This document shows, piece by piece, positions 11,801 to 23,740 of a stretch of DNA of 64,000 bases; position 1 is the stretch's first letter, and each line of letters begins with the position of its first letter. The notes under the pieces were generated by a model. It saw nothing but the letters and a program-made list of their open reading frames with translations, had not been told where the DNA came from and did no database searches. The translations under genes and the position numbers were made by a program. Source of the DNA: Psoroptes ovis (lineage: Eukaryota; Arthropoda; Arachnida; Sarcoptiformes; Psoroptidae). The stretch spans positions 2,501 to 66,500 of the forward strand of contig PQWQ01000010.1 in assembly GCA_002943765.1 (NCBI GenBank), read 5' to 3'.

Positions 11801-13281
11801 TCACAGCTTTTGTATTAAAACAGCTGAAGCACCGCCACCACCATTACATATGGCAGCTAAACCGTATTCGTTTGGATGAAGATGATGTGCTAATGTGTTC
11901 ACAATACGAGCACCAGAACAGCTGAATACATAAATCTATTAGATTCAATCAATAGATAGAATAATTCAAAGATAATTACCCTAAAGGATGACCCATGCTG
12001 ACAGCGCCTCCAAATGGATTCACTTTGGATTGGTCTAAGCCCAATTTTTTGATATTAGCTAAGCCAACTGTGCTGAATGCTTCATTCAATTCCCAATGAG
12101 CAATTTGTGATTTAGAAATGCCTGTCTTTTTTAATACTTTTTCAATAGCAAATGCCGGTGCAATACCAAAATCTCTAGGTTCAATAGCAGCATCAGCAAA
12201 ACCAATAACTTTAGCCATAGGCTGAAAACCGTGTTTGGCTATGGCTTGTTCGGACATCAACACACAAGCGGCAGCGCCATCATTCAATGAACTTGCATTG
12301 GCAGCTGTGATGGTGCCATCTTTGCGGAACACAGTATTCAGATATGGCATTTTATCAAAGTTTACTTTGGCTATCTCTTCATCCTCACTGACTGTTACGT
12401 CAGGCTTGCCTTTGCGGCCACTTATCACCACTGGTACAATCTCTTTGGCATGTATTCCACTATCGCGAGCTTTAGCTGCACGTTGATATGATTGTTTGGC
12501 AAATTCGTCGGTCTCTTCGCGAGTTATATTGAATGTTTGCGCCAAATTTTCCGTACATAAACCCATGTGTATCTGATCATATGCATCGGTCAAGCCATCT
12601 CTGACTACACCATCGACAAGATTCACACCACCATAAGGAGTGTTACCTACATAATTAATCATTAAAGAAAAAGAAATTATTTTAATAAGAGATATTTATA
12701 GAAAGCATCTTACAAAATTAGGTCATCTATTAATGGACAGACACGGTATTTTTTGAATTAAATATATAAACAATTTATGATTGGTAAATAGGTCAGAATG
12801 TTTAGTTGATCATAAATGGCTCACCTCTAGATAGATAATATGGCACATTTGACATGCTTTCCATTCCACCAGTCACAACAACATCATTATCACCAAGCAT
12901 AATACTTTGTGTACCGAACATTAGTGCCTTCATACCGGATGCACAAACTTTATTAACAGTGGTACAAGGTGCTGAGTGAGTGACGCCAGCACCAAGTGAT
13001 GCTTGTCTGGCTGGGGCTTGTCCAACATTCGCTTGTAAAACGTTTCCCATGATGACTTCATCGATATCATTACCGGATAAATTTAAATCTTCTAAACAAG
13101 CACGAATCGCAATCGACCCCAGTTGTGTAGCTGACATGGTTGATAATGAGCCTTGAAATGAACCTAGTGGAGTTCGTTTGGCAGCCACTATGTAAACTTC
13201 CTGCTTAATCAAAAATAAATAACTAATTAAATTAAATTCGAACCGAGAATAATTTGCACAAACCTTTTTGGCTGGAGACAT
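11801..13281 (-). CDS. ACAT2: acetyl-CoA C-acetyltransferase (cytosolic-type thiolase)
   Basis: Four exons, 13281-13264, 13200-12825, 12646-11980 and 11921-11801, join in phase to give 393 residues, close to the usual cytosolic thiolase length. Thiolase catalyses condensation of two acetyl-CoA to acetoacetyl-CoA, or the reverse. The nucleophile lies in TVNKVCASGMKA (Cys about 92). The catalytic His is in GGAVSMGHPLG, split by the last intron. The second Cys is in the CNGGGGASA C-terminal motif. The N-terminus begins MSPAKKEVYIVAAKRTPLG with no mitochondrial presequence, which favours the cytosolic ACAT2 type feeding mevalonate synthesis. A peroxisomal or mitochondrial paralogue is less likely. 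The first coding exon encodes only six residues. Confidence 0.93.
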
Positions 13282-14332
13282 TTTCTTTTGAAAACACTTT
13301 TAATCGCTGAGAATTGAAAATAATCAAAACAGTAAACAATTATTCACCAAATTGAATATATGATGTTCGTTCGATGATGAATCATAAAATAAATGAAATG
13401 ATGATCAAAACCCAGATACAGATAACACTGCGATAATAAACCACTTTTCTCTTTGCTAATCAATTCACAAACGATTCGATGAAAAAGAGTAACTAGGTTG
13501 TTTTGTGTTTAGGGTTTGAATTGAAGATATTTGAAAAGATAACATTTATTATTATTCCATTAGAATTTTCAATTTTTCCAGTTTTTCTCAGATAAACAAG
13601 ACATTCAGGCTAATTGATAGAGATGAAGACAATATTTCTGTTTTGATCAGTGTAATTTTCTCTTTCCTTATTTCTTTAATAGTTGAATGTATTGTTGTTA
13701 TTCATTTATATTCAACTTTAATACGATGCGGTTATATTTTGATCATTCAACAAAAATATTTTCAATTCGATTCAATAATACCTTCATGAAATGATAACAT
13801 TCATTTCAAATGAAAGCGATGATTAAGTTGAGAACGTTAAATTCCTTGTGAACTAATCAAAAATGAGAATGAAAATAAAAACATAACAATATGAGAAAAT
13901 GTGTGCTGTTCATAATAATCGATGAATAATAATGTAAATAAAAATGAAAACACGCGCATCATCTAAACATAATTTCAAATTAAATCTATATCACCATTGT
14001 TATGACTATAACACTGTTACCACTATTGTCACTGTGGTGTCGCACATTTTAATCTAAAACGGATTATATTCATCAAATCAAATCAAATCTATGATTATCT
14101 AAAACAAATTGATTACTAGCTTGTCAGCTTGTTTTCAATGTTTTATTGCAATATTCCACTGGTTAATGAGAATCTTTGAATGACATTTTCACAAATTGCT
14201 CTCTCATTTTTAGTCGACAACTAAAAAAACATAACCTAAAATGGATAAATACTTACTTTAGTTGCTGATATGATAAATAGAAATATTTTAATAACAATAA
14301 TTAGCAATGATTCGGCAGTATCCAATGAAATT
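13282..14332. other. 1.05-kb spacer, no gene seen
   Basis: AT-rich sequence between the thiolase 5' end and the 3' end of the coiled-coil gene. I see no ORF with family resemblance, RNA gene or repeat. It presumably holds the thiolase promoter. Confidence 0.6.
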
Positions 14333-14773
14333 TCATTCGATTCGCATGTCAGGACCAATTTGACTTATCCAAGATTGTTGGCGACTTAGATAATGCATTT
14401 GTTGTTGTAAAATATTCAATTGTTCATTGATGATTGCACTCAGTTTATTTTGGTCACTTTGATCATGAGATTTGCACAAATATGAATAATAATTTTTGAT
14501 CGATAATATTTTCTCATAACTTGAACGTAATTCCAATTGTTTTTGCTGCAATTCTTTTCGTAATGGTTTCAATTGTTTTTCATTCAAATCATTCAATTCT
14601 TCTTTATGTTCATTCAATAATTTTTCATTTTGAATTTGATTGAAACATTCTTCGGCTTCTTTGTTTGATTCAATTATCATTAATTTCATAAGTTGTTTCT
14701 GATGTTTACGATTTTTGCGACGATTAATCCGTTTTTGTCTAATTCTTTTCGAATTTTGATTCTTTTGTCGCAT
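14333..14773 (-). CDS. small basic coiled-coil protein, unknown
   Basis: A single-exon frame of 146 residues from the Met at 14773. The frame extends upstream to 14869, but that extension is coded by a poly-T-derived FFFFSF stretch and runs into the divergent gene, so the internal Met is preferred. Residues 1-35 are very rich in Arg/Lys/Asn/Gln (MRQKNQNSKRIRQKRINRR), suggesting nuclear, nucleolar or RNA-associated placement. Residues about 45-130 are heptad-like and charged (LNDLNEKQLKPLRKELQQKQ), predicting a coiled coil. No named family is recognised. It diverges from MRPL58 across about 90 bp. An open frame of this length in such AT-rich DNA with clear coiled-coil bias is probably real, but expression data would decide. 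Confidence 0.5.
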   Translation of the reverse strand: MRQKNQNSKRIRQKRINRRKNRKHQKQLMKLMIIESNKEAEECFNQIQNEKLLNEHKEELNDLNEKQLKPLRKELQQKQLELRSSYEKILSIKNYYSYLCKSHDQSDQNKLSAIINEQLNILQQQMHYLSRQQSWISQIGPDMRIE

Positions 14774-14862
14774 TTTCGAACGTTCAGATAAAAATGAAAA
14801 AAAAAAAAACAAAACTATTTCAACAGTGATTAGCTCTGCTGTGTTTAAATAGTATTTATCAT
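14774..14862. promoter_or_regulatory. probable bidirectional promoter
   Basis: Only 89 bp separate the divergent start codons of the coiled-coil gene and MRPL58 (113 bp if MRPL58 uses the ATG at 14887). The interval includes a long A tract (about 14794-14811) and no obvious TATA box. Both promoters must overlap here or lie within the 5' coding sequence. Confidence 0.45.
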
Positions 14863-15526
14863 ATGACACTACACAAACACGAGAAAATGTTGGCCAAATT
14901 AATAATTAAAAATTGCTTACGATTAAATCATTATGATCATAGTAATCTTGTAATCAATCAAATCATCAAACAAACAGCAGTCAATATTCATAGATCACCA
15001 TTTTCATCACAGCAAAGCAATGAGCAACAATCATTCATAGACAATACATTCACTGGATATATTCCGATCAATAAATTAGATATTAAATACTGTACAAGTT
15101 CTGGTCCTGGTGGACAAAATGTTAATAGAAACTTCACCAAAGTCACTGTGAAATTGCATTTGTCCACAGCCAACTGGATACCAGATGATATCAAGACGAG
15201 GATTGCTGAATTGGTATGTGGATTTGATATGAATATTCAACATTGATCTAACATTAATCATTTGTGAACAGCATAAAAATTCAATCAATAAAGATGGATA
15301 TTGGCTGATAAGATCTGATAAAACAAGACAACAATTATTGAATGTAGCTGATTGCATGGATAAATTGCGTTGCTATTTAGCTGAAGCTGCTAAACCACCA
15401 AACATAGAGCCCACATTCGAAACATTAGAGCAGCAGCGTGTAAACCGTGAGCGGGCCGCCATTCGGCGATTAGAGATGAAAAAGCATCGTTCCATATTCA
15501 AACGTGAAAAACGGATGGAATTTTAA
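14863..15526 (+). CDS. MRPL58: mitochondrial ribosome-rescue peptidyl-tRNA hydrolase (ICT1/mL62)
   Basis: Exons 14863-15213 and 15272-15526 join in phase 0 across a 58-nt intron to give 201 residues, near the family's usual size. The class-I release-factor-like domain carries the catalytic GGQ in SSGPGGQNVNRNFTKVT (about residue 84), followed by the family Lys/Arg-rich C-terminal tail (RAAIRRLEMKKHRSIFKREK) that occupies the empty mRNA channel. It hydrolyses peptidyl-tRNA on stalled mitoribosomes and is also a large-subunit component. The N-terminus is basic and amphipathic. The Met at 14887 (MLAKLIIKNCLRL) looks like a better mitochondrial presequence start than the first ATG, so either may be used. 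The stop codon overlaps that of ecdysoneless. Confidence 0.92.
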
Positions 15527-17103
15527 TCAATTTGATTCATATAATTTATCAAAGTTGTCGCTGGCCCAATCATAACGCTATCATTTGTAGTTGTTTCTAT
15601 TTCTTCGTTTAAACTTTTCAATAAATTTGTCACAACACCCTCACTAATCGAGTTTTCATCATCATCTGAATCTGTACCATTTGATTGATTTTGATTGTTT
15701 GATAACAGTTTTTGTGACAATTCTTCATCCATCTTGGTGAGATAGGCTTCCATTTCTGGCAATTTAGATACATTTTCATCAATGCTTTCATTGCTATCAG
15801 TGTCAGAAACATCTGATTCCTCACAAATGGTCATTTTCTCCAAAAATTGGATGAAATTATTCTCATCAAATTCGTTTATCAAATCAAATGAATCATTGTT
15901 TGCTTTGTTTCTATTGGATGATGATGATGATTGAGGCGGCTCAACACCATCAATGCCAGAATGTTGGTCATTGAAAAATGATGTCAAATTTTTCGATAAA
16001 TTATTTATGATTTCTTCATCATTCAAAATGTTTTGATGATTAAATTTGCAATATAACAATCTATCAAATTCTTTTTGATCAATATCCAACCAACTTTCAT
16101 CATCTTCAGCTGACAATTGTTGATCATTAGCGGCAAACTCTTCAATCATTTTATTGTTCAATGCTTCGGTGAAAAATTTATTAATCAAATTAGACCAATG
16201 ATTATGTTTAGTTTTGTCTGTTCGAAGAATTTCGAATCCCACTATTAATTTCAAGCCATTTTGACTGATACGATCGACGTTGCTACATGATGGCATCAAC
16301 AATTGTCGAATTGGCTCATCTAAATTCTGTTTGATTAATTGAGCATATAAACATCGAGTGAATTTAACATTGGCAACTTTTAATTGATTCAAATCGAAAC
16401 TCGATTTTCCAATATTTTTCAATTCATCAGGAGTACGATAATAGAATGCTCTGACTGCCGCGGAAATGATTTGTGGGTGCTGTTCAAGTAATATAATGAT
16501 TGGTATGGGCAATCTACAATGACTATAATGATACAATTCATTGGCAGCTGAAAATATATCCAAACGATCTTCAATGCACTTTTGTATTTGTTCATTGGCC
16601 AATGTTTTTTCGGGATTCATTTCAATAAAATGCATACAATCATTTATGAATTTATAACCCTTTTCATTGATATCACTTTTCAAATATTTATGCCAAACTA
16701 AATGTAATTTGTTGCGATAAATATAAACACGCTTCATGGTGTTGTCAGGCTTCTGTGCCCATTTTGGCAAATAATCAGCTGATTCAATCAGTAAAAATTG
16801 TCCGTCTTCATCTTCAATTTGAACAAACAAATGTGGATCATGGATTGTCAATAATTTAAGAATGTAAACAATAAACCATTCGTCATTAATGTTCTCTTCG
16901 TAGTTACATTCACCATTCAGATGAATCAACGTCTGATCATTGTCTATCTTCAATTTGAATGATTCATTTTGCCAAATGTATTCATTCACATATGATTCAA
17001 CGTAATTCAAATAATCATTAATTAGACATTCAGCTGATATGACATCTCTGTCTTTTGATCGATATAAATCATATTTGACTGTATTTGTTTGAGGATAATT
17101 CAT
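15523..17103 (-). CDS. ECD: ecdysoneless homologue (ECD/SGT1)
   Basis: An intronless 526-residue frame. The N-terminal half has the family signature: NDEWFIVYILKLLTIHDP, then QIEDEDGQFLLIESADYLPKW, then RVYIYRNKLHLV. A conserved segment follows (PQIISAAVRAFYYRTPDEL), and the acidic C-terminus contains SWLDIDQKEFDRLL. In animals ECD acts in cell survival, links to the R2TP/PRPF8 spliceosome machinery, and is needed for ecdysteroid production in flies. The C-terminal third is Asp/Glu/Ser-rich, as in relatives, and probably phosphorylated by CK2-type kinases. It is convergent with MRPL58, and the two stop codons share bases 15523-15526. Confidence 0.92.
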   Translation of the reverse strand: MNYPQTNTVKYDLYRSKDRDVISAECLINDYLNYVESYVNEYIWQNESFKLKIDNDQTLIHLNGECNYEENINDEWFIVYILKLLTIHDPHLFVQIEDEDGQFLLIESADYLPKWAQKPDNTMKRVYIYRNKLHLVWHKYLKSDINEKGYKFINDCMHFIEMNPEKTLANEQIQKCIEDRLDIFSAANELYHYSHCRLPIPIIILLEQHPQIISAAVRAFYYRTPDELKNIGKSSFDLNQLKVANVKFTRCLYAQLIKQNLDEPIRQLLMPSCSNVDRISQNGLKLIVGFEILRTDKTKHNHWSNLINKFFTEALNNKMIEEFAANDQQLSAEDDESWLDIDQKEFDRLLYCKFNHQNILNDEEIINNLSKNLTSFFNDQHSGIDGVEPPQSSSSSNRNKANNDSFDLINEFDENNFIQFLEKMTICEESDVSDTDSNESIDENVSKLPEMEAYLTKMDEELSQKLLSNNQNQSNGTDSDDDENSISEGVVTNLLKSLNEEIETTTNDSVMIGPATTLINYMNQID

Positions 17104-17602
17104 TTTGATCAGTTATCAATCAAATTTAATCAACAATCATAAGTCAAAAATCATTGAGACAGTCACTGTGGAAATAGTTGACAAATGAAATATTTTAATT
17201 TCAAATAAATGAATTAAATTTGTACAAATTGTAAAATTTTTAATTTAAATAATGATTGAATCAAAAAACATATTTGTTTACAGTAATAATCATAATTTAC
17301 AATACATTTCAAAGAAAAAAAACGCGCTCATACACAACCGCACAGATACAAGGATACATAAATTGTAAAAACATTGAATCGATTAAATAAACAACAAAAA
17401 TATACAAAAATCATTTGCCCAAAATAAAGTGTCAATAAAAATAATTAAATTGTTCGCCATGGTTAATAAATGGAAGATTAATAAGTATATGTTTCGATTG
17501 ATAATCATTTTGGCATCAATCCATACATCAATGTCTTAACAATCAAATATTCATATGCAATAATTAACCGGTCAAAACTTGGTCATCATTAATCACTCGA
17601 TT
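17104..17602. other. 0.5-kb spacer, no gene seen
   Basis: AT-rich DNA between the 5' end of ecdysoneless and the 3' end of ARL4, both on the minus strand. It must contain the ECD promoter and ARL4 polyadenylation region. No ORF or repeat of note. Confidence 0.6.
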
Positions 17603-18284
17603 CTATCCTTTTCGCTTATTGTGACTATGATTGGGATGTAATTTTTGCATACGTCTTCGCTCAATGATCATTTCATACAAACGTTCCAGACCATCTTCTA
17701 AATCGTCACCCGTTATGGAACAACATGATTGAATATGCCATAAATGTTTACCATTCAAATCATTCAAACCTAGCGCTTGAGTAATTTCATCTGGATTCTT
17801 AGAATTTGGTAAATCGTGTTTATTGGCAAATATTAATACAGGTACTTGCGCATTTTGAGGAAATTTCAATGTACGCATCAATTCAATACGTGCTTCTTCA
17901 AAACGGTCGTCATCCACTGAATCGACCATAAATATGATGCCATCAGTGCATCTGGTGTATGGAATCCACAATGGTCTCAATTTGTCTTGACCACCAATGT
18001 CCCATATGGTGAATGAAACACCCTGAACAATGATTATTTTAATTTTAATTATCTAATCGAACTCAATGCTAGTAACAAACCTTGCATTTTTTGAAATCAA
18101 ATTTGATCTTTTCACAATTAAAGCCAATCGTTGGCAATGTATTGATGTATTGTCCAAATTTCAAACGATATAATGCTGTAGTTTTACCTGCTGAATCAAG
18201 GCCCACCATTGTAATGTGTAGAGTTTGAAAAAATGGCAATGATTCAATCAATGATTGCAAACGTTTAGATATTGTTGATCCCAT
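17603..18284 (-). CDS. ARL4: ARL4-type small GTPase
   Basis: Exons 18284-18081 and 18022-17603 join in phase 0 to give 207 residues. I choose the Met at 18284 over 18290 because it yields MGSTISK, with Gly2 available for N-myristoylation as in ARF/ARL proteins. Nucleotide-binding motifs are intact: GLDSAGKTT (P-loop), PTIGFN (switch I), WDIGGQDKLRPLW (switch II with Gln) and NKHD. The RPLWIPYTRCTDGIIFMVDSV segment, the DGLERLYEMIIERRR helix and a Lys/Arg/His-rich tail that would act as a nuclear or membrane-binding signal identify the ARL4A/C/D branch rather than ARF1 or ARL3. ARL4 recruits ARNO/cytohesins to the plasma membrane in vertebrates. Confidence 0.9.
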
Positions 18285-20340
18285 TTTCATTCATAAAACA
18301 TTCAATGATCATAATACTTCCACCATTTATGCTCCTATTGTTCACCGATCAAATGGGATTCATTGATCGAATCAATAATGATTTAATCACAGAAATTTCG
18401 ATTGAAAAATTCGTAATTACCACATCAATGATAAAATTAAAACTCGTCCCTATTAAAAATACAATTCAACATCATAAACAATAAATCAAAACATATAATT
18501 TTGATCTATTCACAAATGACGACTCAAATTTTTCTCATTCAAACACCAATATTTGATTGATAAGTTATTTAATTAAATGATTTTTTTTTTGCCTAATTGA
18601 TCACCATTCAATTTTTTACAATAAATAATCATTCATCTGGACTGCTCATTTCCATTTTAGGTTAGGTTCGCAAACTATTTTTGGCACAATTTTGAGAAAA
18701 AGTCAAGTAATCAATTGGTTAAATGAATGCCCATTCAACAAATGTAAAAAAATTTAATTTCATTAAAACCAACCGGTCGTCGACACGATTTGCTGGATAA
18801 AATCATTATTCATTTTAATCAGATATCTTTCAAGCAAAACTTGGTTCATTTTGCATTTATTTACTAACACATTTTCTTATTTAAACACTCAAACATCCGC
18901 GACAAAATTACTCAAATTATAAGGAAATAAAATGACCAAAAATTATTTTTATTTCCAACCAGAAAAACTTTTACTTTCAATTTTCGTCTAGGATTTTTAT
19001 TTTGGTTCGACAAATGTTTGACCAATCAAAAAACCTTATGCGAAATTTCCTTTGAATTTTCTTGAATCAATTGAATTTCATCCCATGGGATAGATGTAGG
19101 CCAAAGGTCGTGCTTAGTGGACTTTTGGGCCAAATGAACCTAAGATGAAGCCATTGACCTAAAATGAAATGGCCGAACCAAACAAAAAACATATTGCAAT
19201 CAAAGAAAAATAGACTCAATCATCATCAACATAATCAAAATTCTAGTAAAGATATAATATTCTATATTTAGACCAGTTGTGTGTTTTGGTTGTGAATCAT
19301 AAATAAAAATGTCTATTTATTTATGATTTTCACATTTGCCACAATCGATCGATTGCTAATCACAAATTTTGATCGATTTTCGTTTGTCATTCATCAGTTC
19401 AGAATGAATTTGCTTTTAAGAAAAAGAAGAGAAAATTAAAAGTCTTTCCTTTTTGTTCCTACTTTTTTCATTCATTTTATATCCAAATCGGTGTGAATCA
19501 AATTTTTCTTTTTTCACAAAAAAGCAAGAAATTTCATTCAAATGGTCCATTCAACAAACAAACAAGTGAACAAATTTAAGACTTCAACAAACAAAAACAA
19601 ACAACTGCTTTCGACTATTTTTAGCATTTTCCATTCATTCATTCATTCATTCAAATCCATTTGAATTAACGTTTGTTTGTTTGGCTGTTCTGAAAATTGA
19701 ATGAAAATCAACATTTTCGAATTCAAGTGAAAGTTATTTTTCTTCAATCGAATCTTGTTTCGGTACTTTTTAATTGTTACCATTCACCATTTTTAGTTAG
19801 TTAGCCAACCATCAACAATAATCAAAACAAATCAATGAGAATCAATGGCTCTGTTTGTGTGTTGGCTGCATAGGCGGCAACAACAGCAGCTGCCACATTC
19901 GGATTGAATGAATGGTCAAAATTTAATAAAATGCCCCAAGTGTTTCAAAAGTAATTTCACTTTCAATAAATTATTTTTAAATTTCAACATCTTCAATCAA
20001 ATCAAATAATGTGAATGGGCTCGATCAGGTCTGTTTTTTTTCAGTGTTTGTGCTTTCTCATTACTTTTTTCACATTTGTTCCTGTGTGTTGTTGTTGACT
20101 TGATCATTCTCTTCGAATGGAAATCGAATCTGATCAAATACTATTAAATAAACAAAATAAATGAATAAATAATGTGACAATTTAATCATTTTCCATCAAA
20201 TCTCAAATCAAATTCAATCTGCTTTCCTGGTCAATTTGAAGCATCATTCATTCAAAAAAAAACTTATGCCTTATTCATTTGTAAATGAAATCAATGTATG
20301 AATGGTTGTTGCTGTTACTGTACAATTCAAATTTCACAAA
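18285..20340. other. 2.1-kb spacer between divergent genes
   Basis: AT-rich intergenic DNA separating ARL4 and the TULIP-like gene, which are transcribed away from each other. Short ATTC repeats occur near 19631-19655. I see no coding sequence, RNA gene or transposon. Promoters of both neighbours should be here. Confidence 0.6.
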
Positions 20341-22262
20341 ATGGCAAATAACATATTTCATCAGAAATTATTAATTGTATTGATATCATCATTATTTTCA
20401 CTACGATCCATCATTTCATTCACCACATCGTTCGATGATAATATATTCGCCAATTCAAGTGATACCATTATTTTACAACCTGCCAATTTTTCAAAAATCA
20501 AAATCAAATTCGCCTTCACACCGGAACAACAAAAATTTTTCAATAATCCATTTCAATTCGCTCAATCTGCTTCGTCATTTGTTCCATTCAGCAAAAATGG
20601 TAAGTCTCATTGTGATTATCAATTTTATTAAATTCATTCATTTTATTTCGATCGATCAACAGACGATAAACTGGAATCAAATGTCATAAATGAAATAATT
20701 GAGAATAAACTCAAAAATTTAAAAGAATTCATTTCATTGGAGCAATTCAAATTCAATTCCAATTCGACTACTAATCTATCGAATATATCATCAATATTAC
20801 ACCAACAACAGCCACAAATCAATGAAATAATGTTAATCAATCAATTCAATATGCCCATACAAATGCCTGAATTCAAATTGAACATATCAATCGACACAGT
20901 CAAAATATCAGGATTAAATCAGTTTCAAATATCAGACATTGCTTCGAATAAAAAAACACGCAAAATATCAGCTTTACTGCGAATGCCCAACATCAAATTG
21001 ACAATGTTCTACAAAGTGAATGGTTTAACATTTAACATGGCTGATAATCAATTGAAAAGATTGCGCACATATCAAGACAAAGGGCGCTTAGAATTCAATG
21101 TGTTTGGCTGGCGAACTGTGTTTGCTGCTAAAATCATATCAATCAGTCAAGACGATCATTTACACTTGTCTGGTTTTGCGATGCGTTCACATTACAATTA
21201 TTACGATTCACAAATGATCTCATTCATTAATGATGATCAAACTCATTCATCGATCAAATCGATCGATGTTTCTAAATTGATCGCCAATAATTTAATGAAA
21301 AAAGTAATCAATCAAGTTGATGACAAATTCGAAACAATCATGTTGGAACATTTAGGTGTCCATGAAATTGCATCTTGGGGCTATGAACCATTCGATAATT
21401 ATTTCTCTTCATCCAAAGAAGAAGATACCGACGATGATGGTCAAATGTTAATGATGGAATCACAAATCAATCAAAAACAATCACAAAAATCATCAAGTAG
21501 ACGTCGGTCTAAAAGACAAGTGCCTTGTGAACCAGGAGAAGAATTGGATGAATATGTTGATAGCTTATTTCGTTTCTTGAAACGATTAGTGCGTGTAATG
21601 GAACCATTTGCTGTATGTATTTCATTTGCATTCATTTAAGATCATTGATTAATTAATCTTTCCCCAATCAGTTACCGAATGCAACAATCGAATTGGAAGA
21701 ATATAATTTGCAAATATTTTTGCACAGTGGCGGTGCAACACGTGCATATACATTCGAACGCAAAAAGCCAGCATGGGTACTCTGTCAAAATGATACCATT
21801 TCGTTAGGGCTAACAGTAGGCATTGAGGATGCACGAATCTATTACAAATATCGTGTCATTCAAGACTGGCGTCTTATGTTTGATGGCGATCTGGAAGCAC
21901 AAATCAGAAGATCAAAGGCACAAATTCAAATCACACAATTGTCTCCACCCGAGAGTGAAAGTGACGAGTTCGATTTGGACGGAGATACTTTCGGTGATGG
22001 CAATGGTGGCACTAGTGAGGAAGAAGAAGAGCCACAAGTGCAGCAACGTGTGGACAAACTAAAAGTTTGGAAACCGGGCCAAATCACCGTTCTCATACGT
22101 GGTTTAGGCAACTTCAGTTCAGCTTTGAGTATGATCATCAATCAAATGCTATCAGACACAAGCATGTTTGATCCGCTGATTCGTATGATTGAAACTGACG
22201 GTGTTGTATTAGCCAACGATATGTTGCGCAATGTTTCTATTCCTATTTTCAGTATTATTTAA
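20341..22262 (+). CDS. secreted two-domain TULIP-like protein (group-7 allergen/takeout-like)
   Basis: Exons 20341-20599, 20663-21612 and 21672-22262 join in phase to give about 599 residues. The start at 20341 begins a good signal peptide (MANNIFHQKLLIVLISSLFS). The first half has the repeated beta pattern of the JHBP/takeout/group-7 allergen superfamily (for example IDTVKISGLNQFQISDI, then MPNIKLTMFYKVNGL). Residues 366-371 are RRRSKR, a furin-type site. The second half (LPNATIELEEYNLQIFLHSGG onward) appears to be another beta-rich unit of the same kind, with an acidic ESESDEFDLDGDTFGD insert. Such folds bind lipids. The family call rests on pattern resemblance only, while the secretion and dibasic site are directly visible. 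It is convergent with the next gene. Confidence 0.5.
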
Positions 22263-22816
22263 TTTGTGAACCATTCTCACATTCGCATTCACACACTGTG
22301 CCAACTAACAATTGGTAATTATGCTCATAATCATTTTGCCTATTAAACATTAATCATTTCCATTAAACTTGATTCACTTAACAAAAAAAACATTTAAGAA
22401 AGAAAACATTTACTTACATTTGGAATATGCCTTATTTTAGTAAATTTGTAAATATACATTTCTCACTAAACTGTTGTTGAAACTGTAAATAGGTCATTTT
22501 CAAAAATTCGTAATAATATTCACTTGATTGTCATAATTATCAACAAGTTCAAATATTATGATCGAAATGCACAACAAAAAACCATTTAAATAAAGTATCT
22601 CAAGTATTAAACAATTCAAATTAACACACAATGTTTTTCAAGTCAATTGATTTATAAAAAATTAATTTTGCAAACTAAAAATAAATAAATAAATAAATAT
22701 TTGTCTCTTCAAATAAATAATGTATGCAAAGGGTTGAGTCAGCAATGCTTTAGACTCATTGGCAAGAATTGTTTTACAATCTCATTCGAATTCAATCGAT
22801 TGTGAGAACATTAGAT
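22263..22816. other. 3' intergenic region between convergent genes
   Basis: Carries the 3' ends of the TULIP-like gene and the first secreted coiled-coil gene. A TAAATAAATAAATAAATA run at about 22680-22700 supplies overlapping AATAAA-like signals. No coding sequence seen. Confidence 0.55.
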
Positions 22817-23740
22817 TCATTTTGAGAAATTGACCATTTGTTGATGTCCACCGATCGGTTTCTGTGCATTGGGTCCTTGGAATGTGCTGGTCACACGATT
22901 GATGATATCATTGACAGCTTTTTGTAAATCAGTAACACGTTGTTGCAAATTTTGCATCATTGTCGATTGTCCTGGACGACTGCCTCCCATTAAACCACCT
23001 GATTGTGGTGATGGTTGCACTGATTGGAATTGATTTTGTATTCGACCAATGTTAACACGAATACGATGAACTGAATTATACATTCGCCGTAGCATCGTGG
23101 ATGATAAATATCTTCGTCTTGATTGTAATTCATTGATTGTACTCTGTGATGACAATTTCATCTTAGAATCGATTCATATTAATCCGATCAAATACTTACC
23201 AAAAGACGTTTTTCTAGATTTTCCAATTGCATCGTCAATGAAGCTTGTTGCTGGCTGGAATCAGTTTGTCGCGGAAAAATGTCCAATTCTCGATTAGCGG
23301 CACTGTAAGTTTGAATGTGTTCATTCATTTGGTCACTACCATCATCCTGTTCACTCTTTTCCTCCTTCATTCGCATGGTTGATTCATCAAACATTTGTCT
23401 GACCTGTGCATCCAAATCGTACAGCAATTTATTGGCATTATCCACAGGTATTTGAATTGCTGCTAACGATGCATCTTGTTCATTATTTTTTTCAATCAAC
23501 ACTTCTGCCACTGATTCTGTTTGTTGCTGTCGTTCAGATGTTGATTCGACCCTTGTATCTGGTTGTGGCTTCGATTCTGGTTCTGTTGGTGATTGTTGTT
23601 GTTGTTCTAGTGATACTGTTGGAGCCGTGTAAACTGTAAATGGGCAAAAATCAATGATTAATTTATTGAATTCATCAATCGAATGACTTACCGTAATTGT
23701 TTACAATCAATAAAATCAATGAAAAAATCAAATATTTCAT
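22817..23740 (-). CDS. secreted Gln-rich coiled-coil protein, paralogue A
   Basis: Exons 23740-23692, 23633-23200 and 23161-22817 join in phase (phase 1, then 0) to give 275 residues. The first exon is essentially the signal peptide (MKYLIFSLILLIVNNY). A Gln/Pro/Ser/Thr-rich linker follows, then helical segments with heptad character (NANKLLYDLDAQVRQMFDES and LTMQLENLEKRLL). The third exon opens with the conserved block ELQSRRRYLSSTMLRRMYNS, continues VHRIRVNIGRIQNQF, and ends in a Gly/Ser/Gln-rich stretch and another helix (LQKAVNDIINRV). No cysteines are visible in the mature part. I do not recognise a named family. It is clearly related to the gene 0.9 kb upstream, so the pair arose by tandem duplication. 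Confidence 0.7.
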
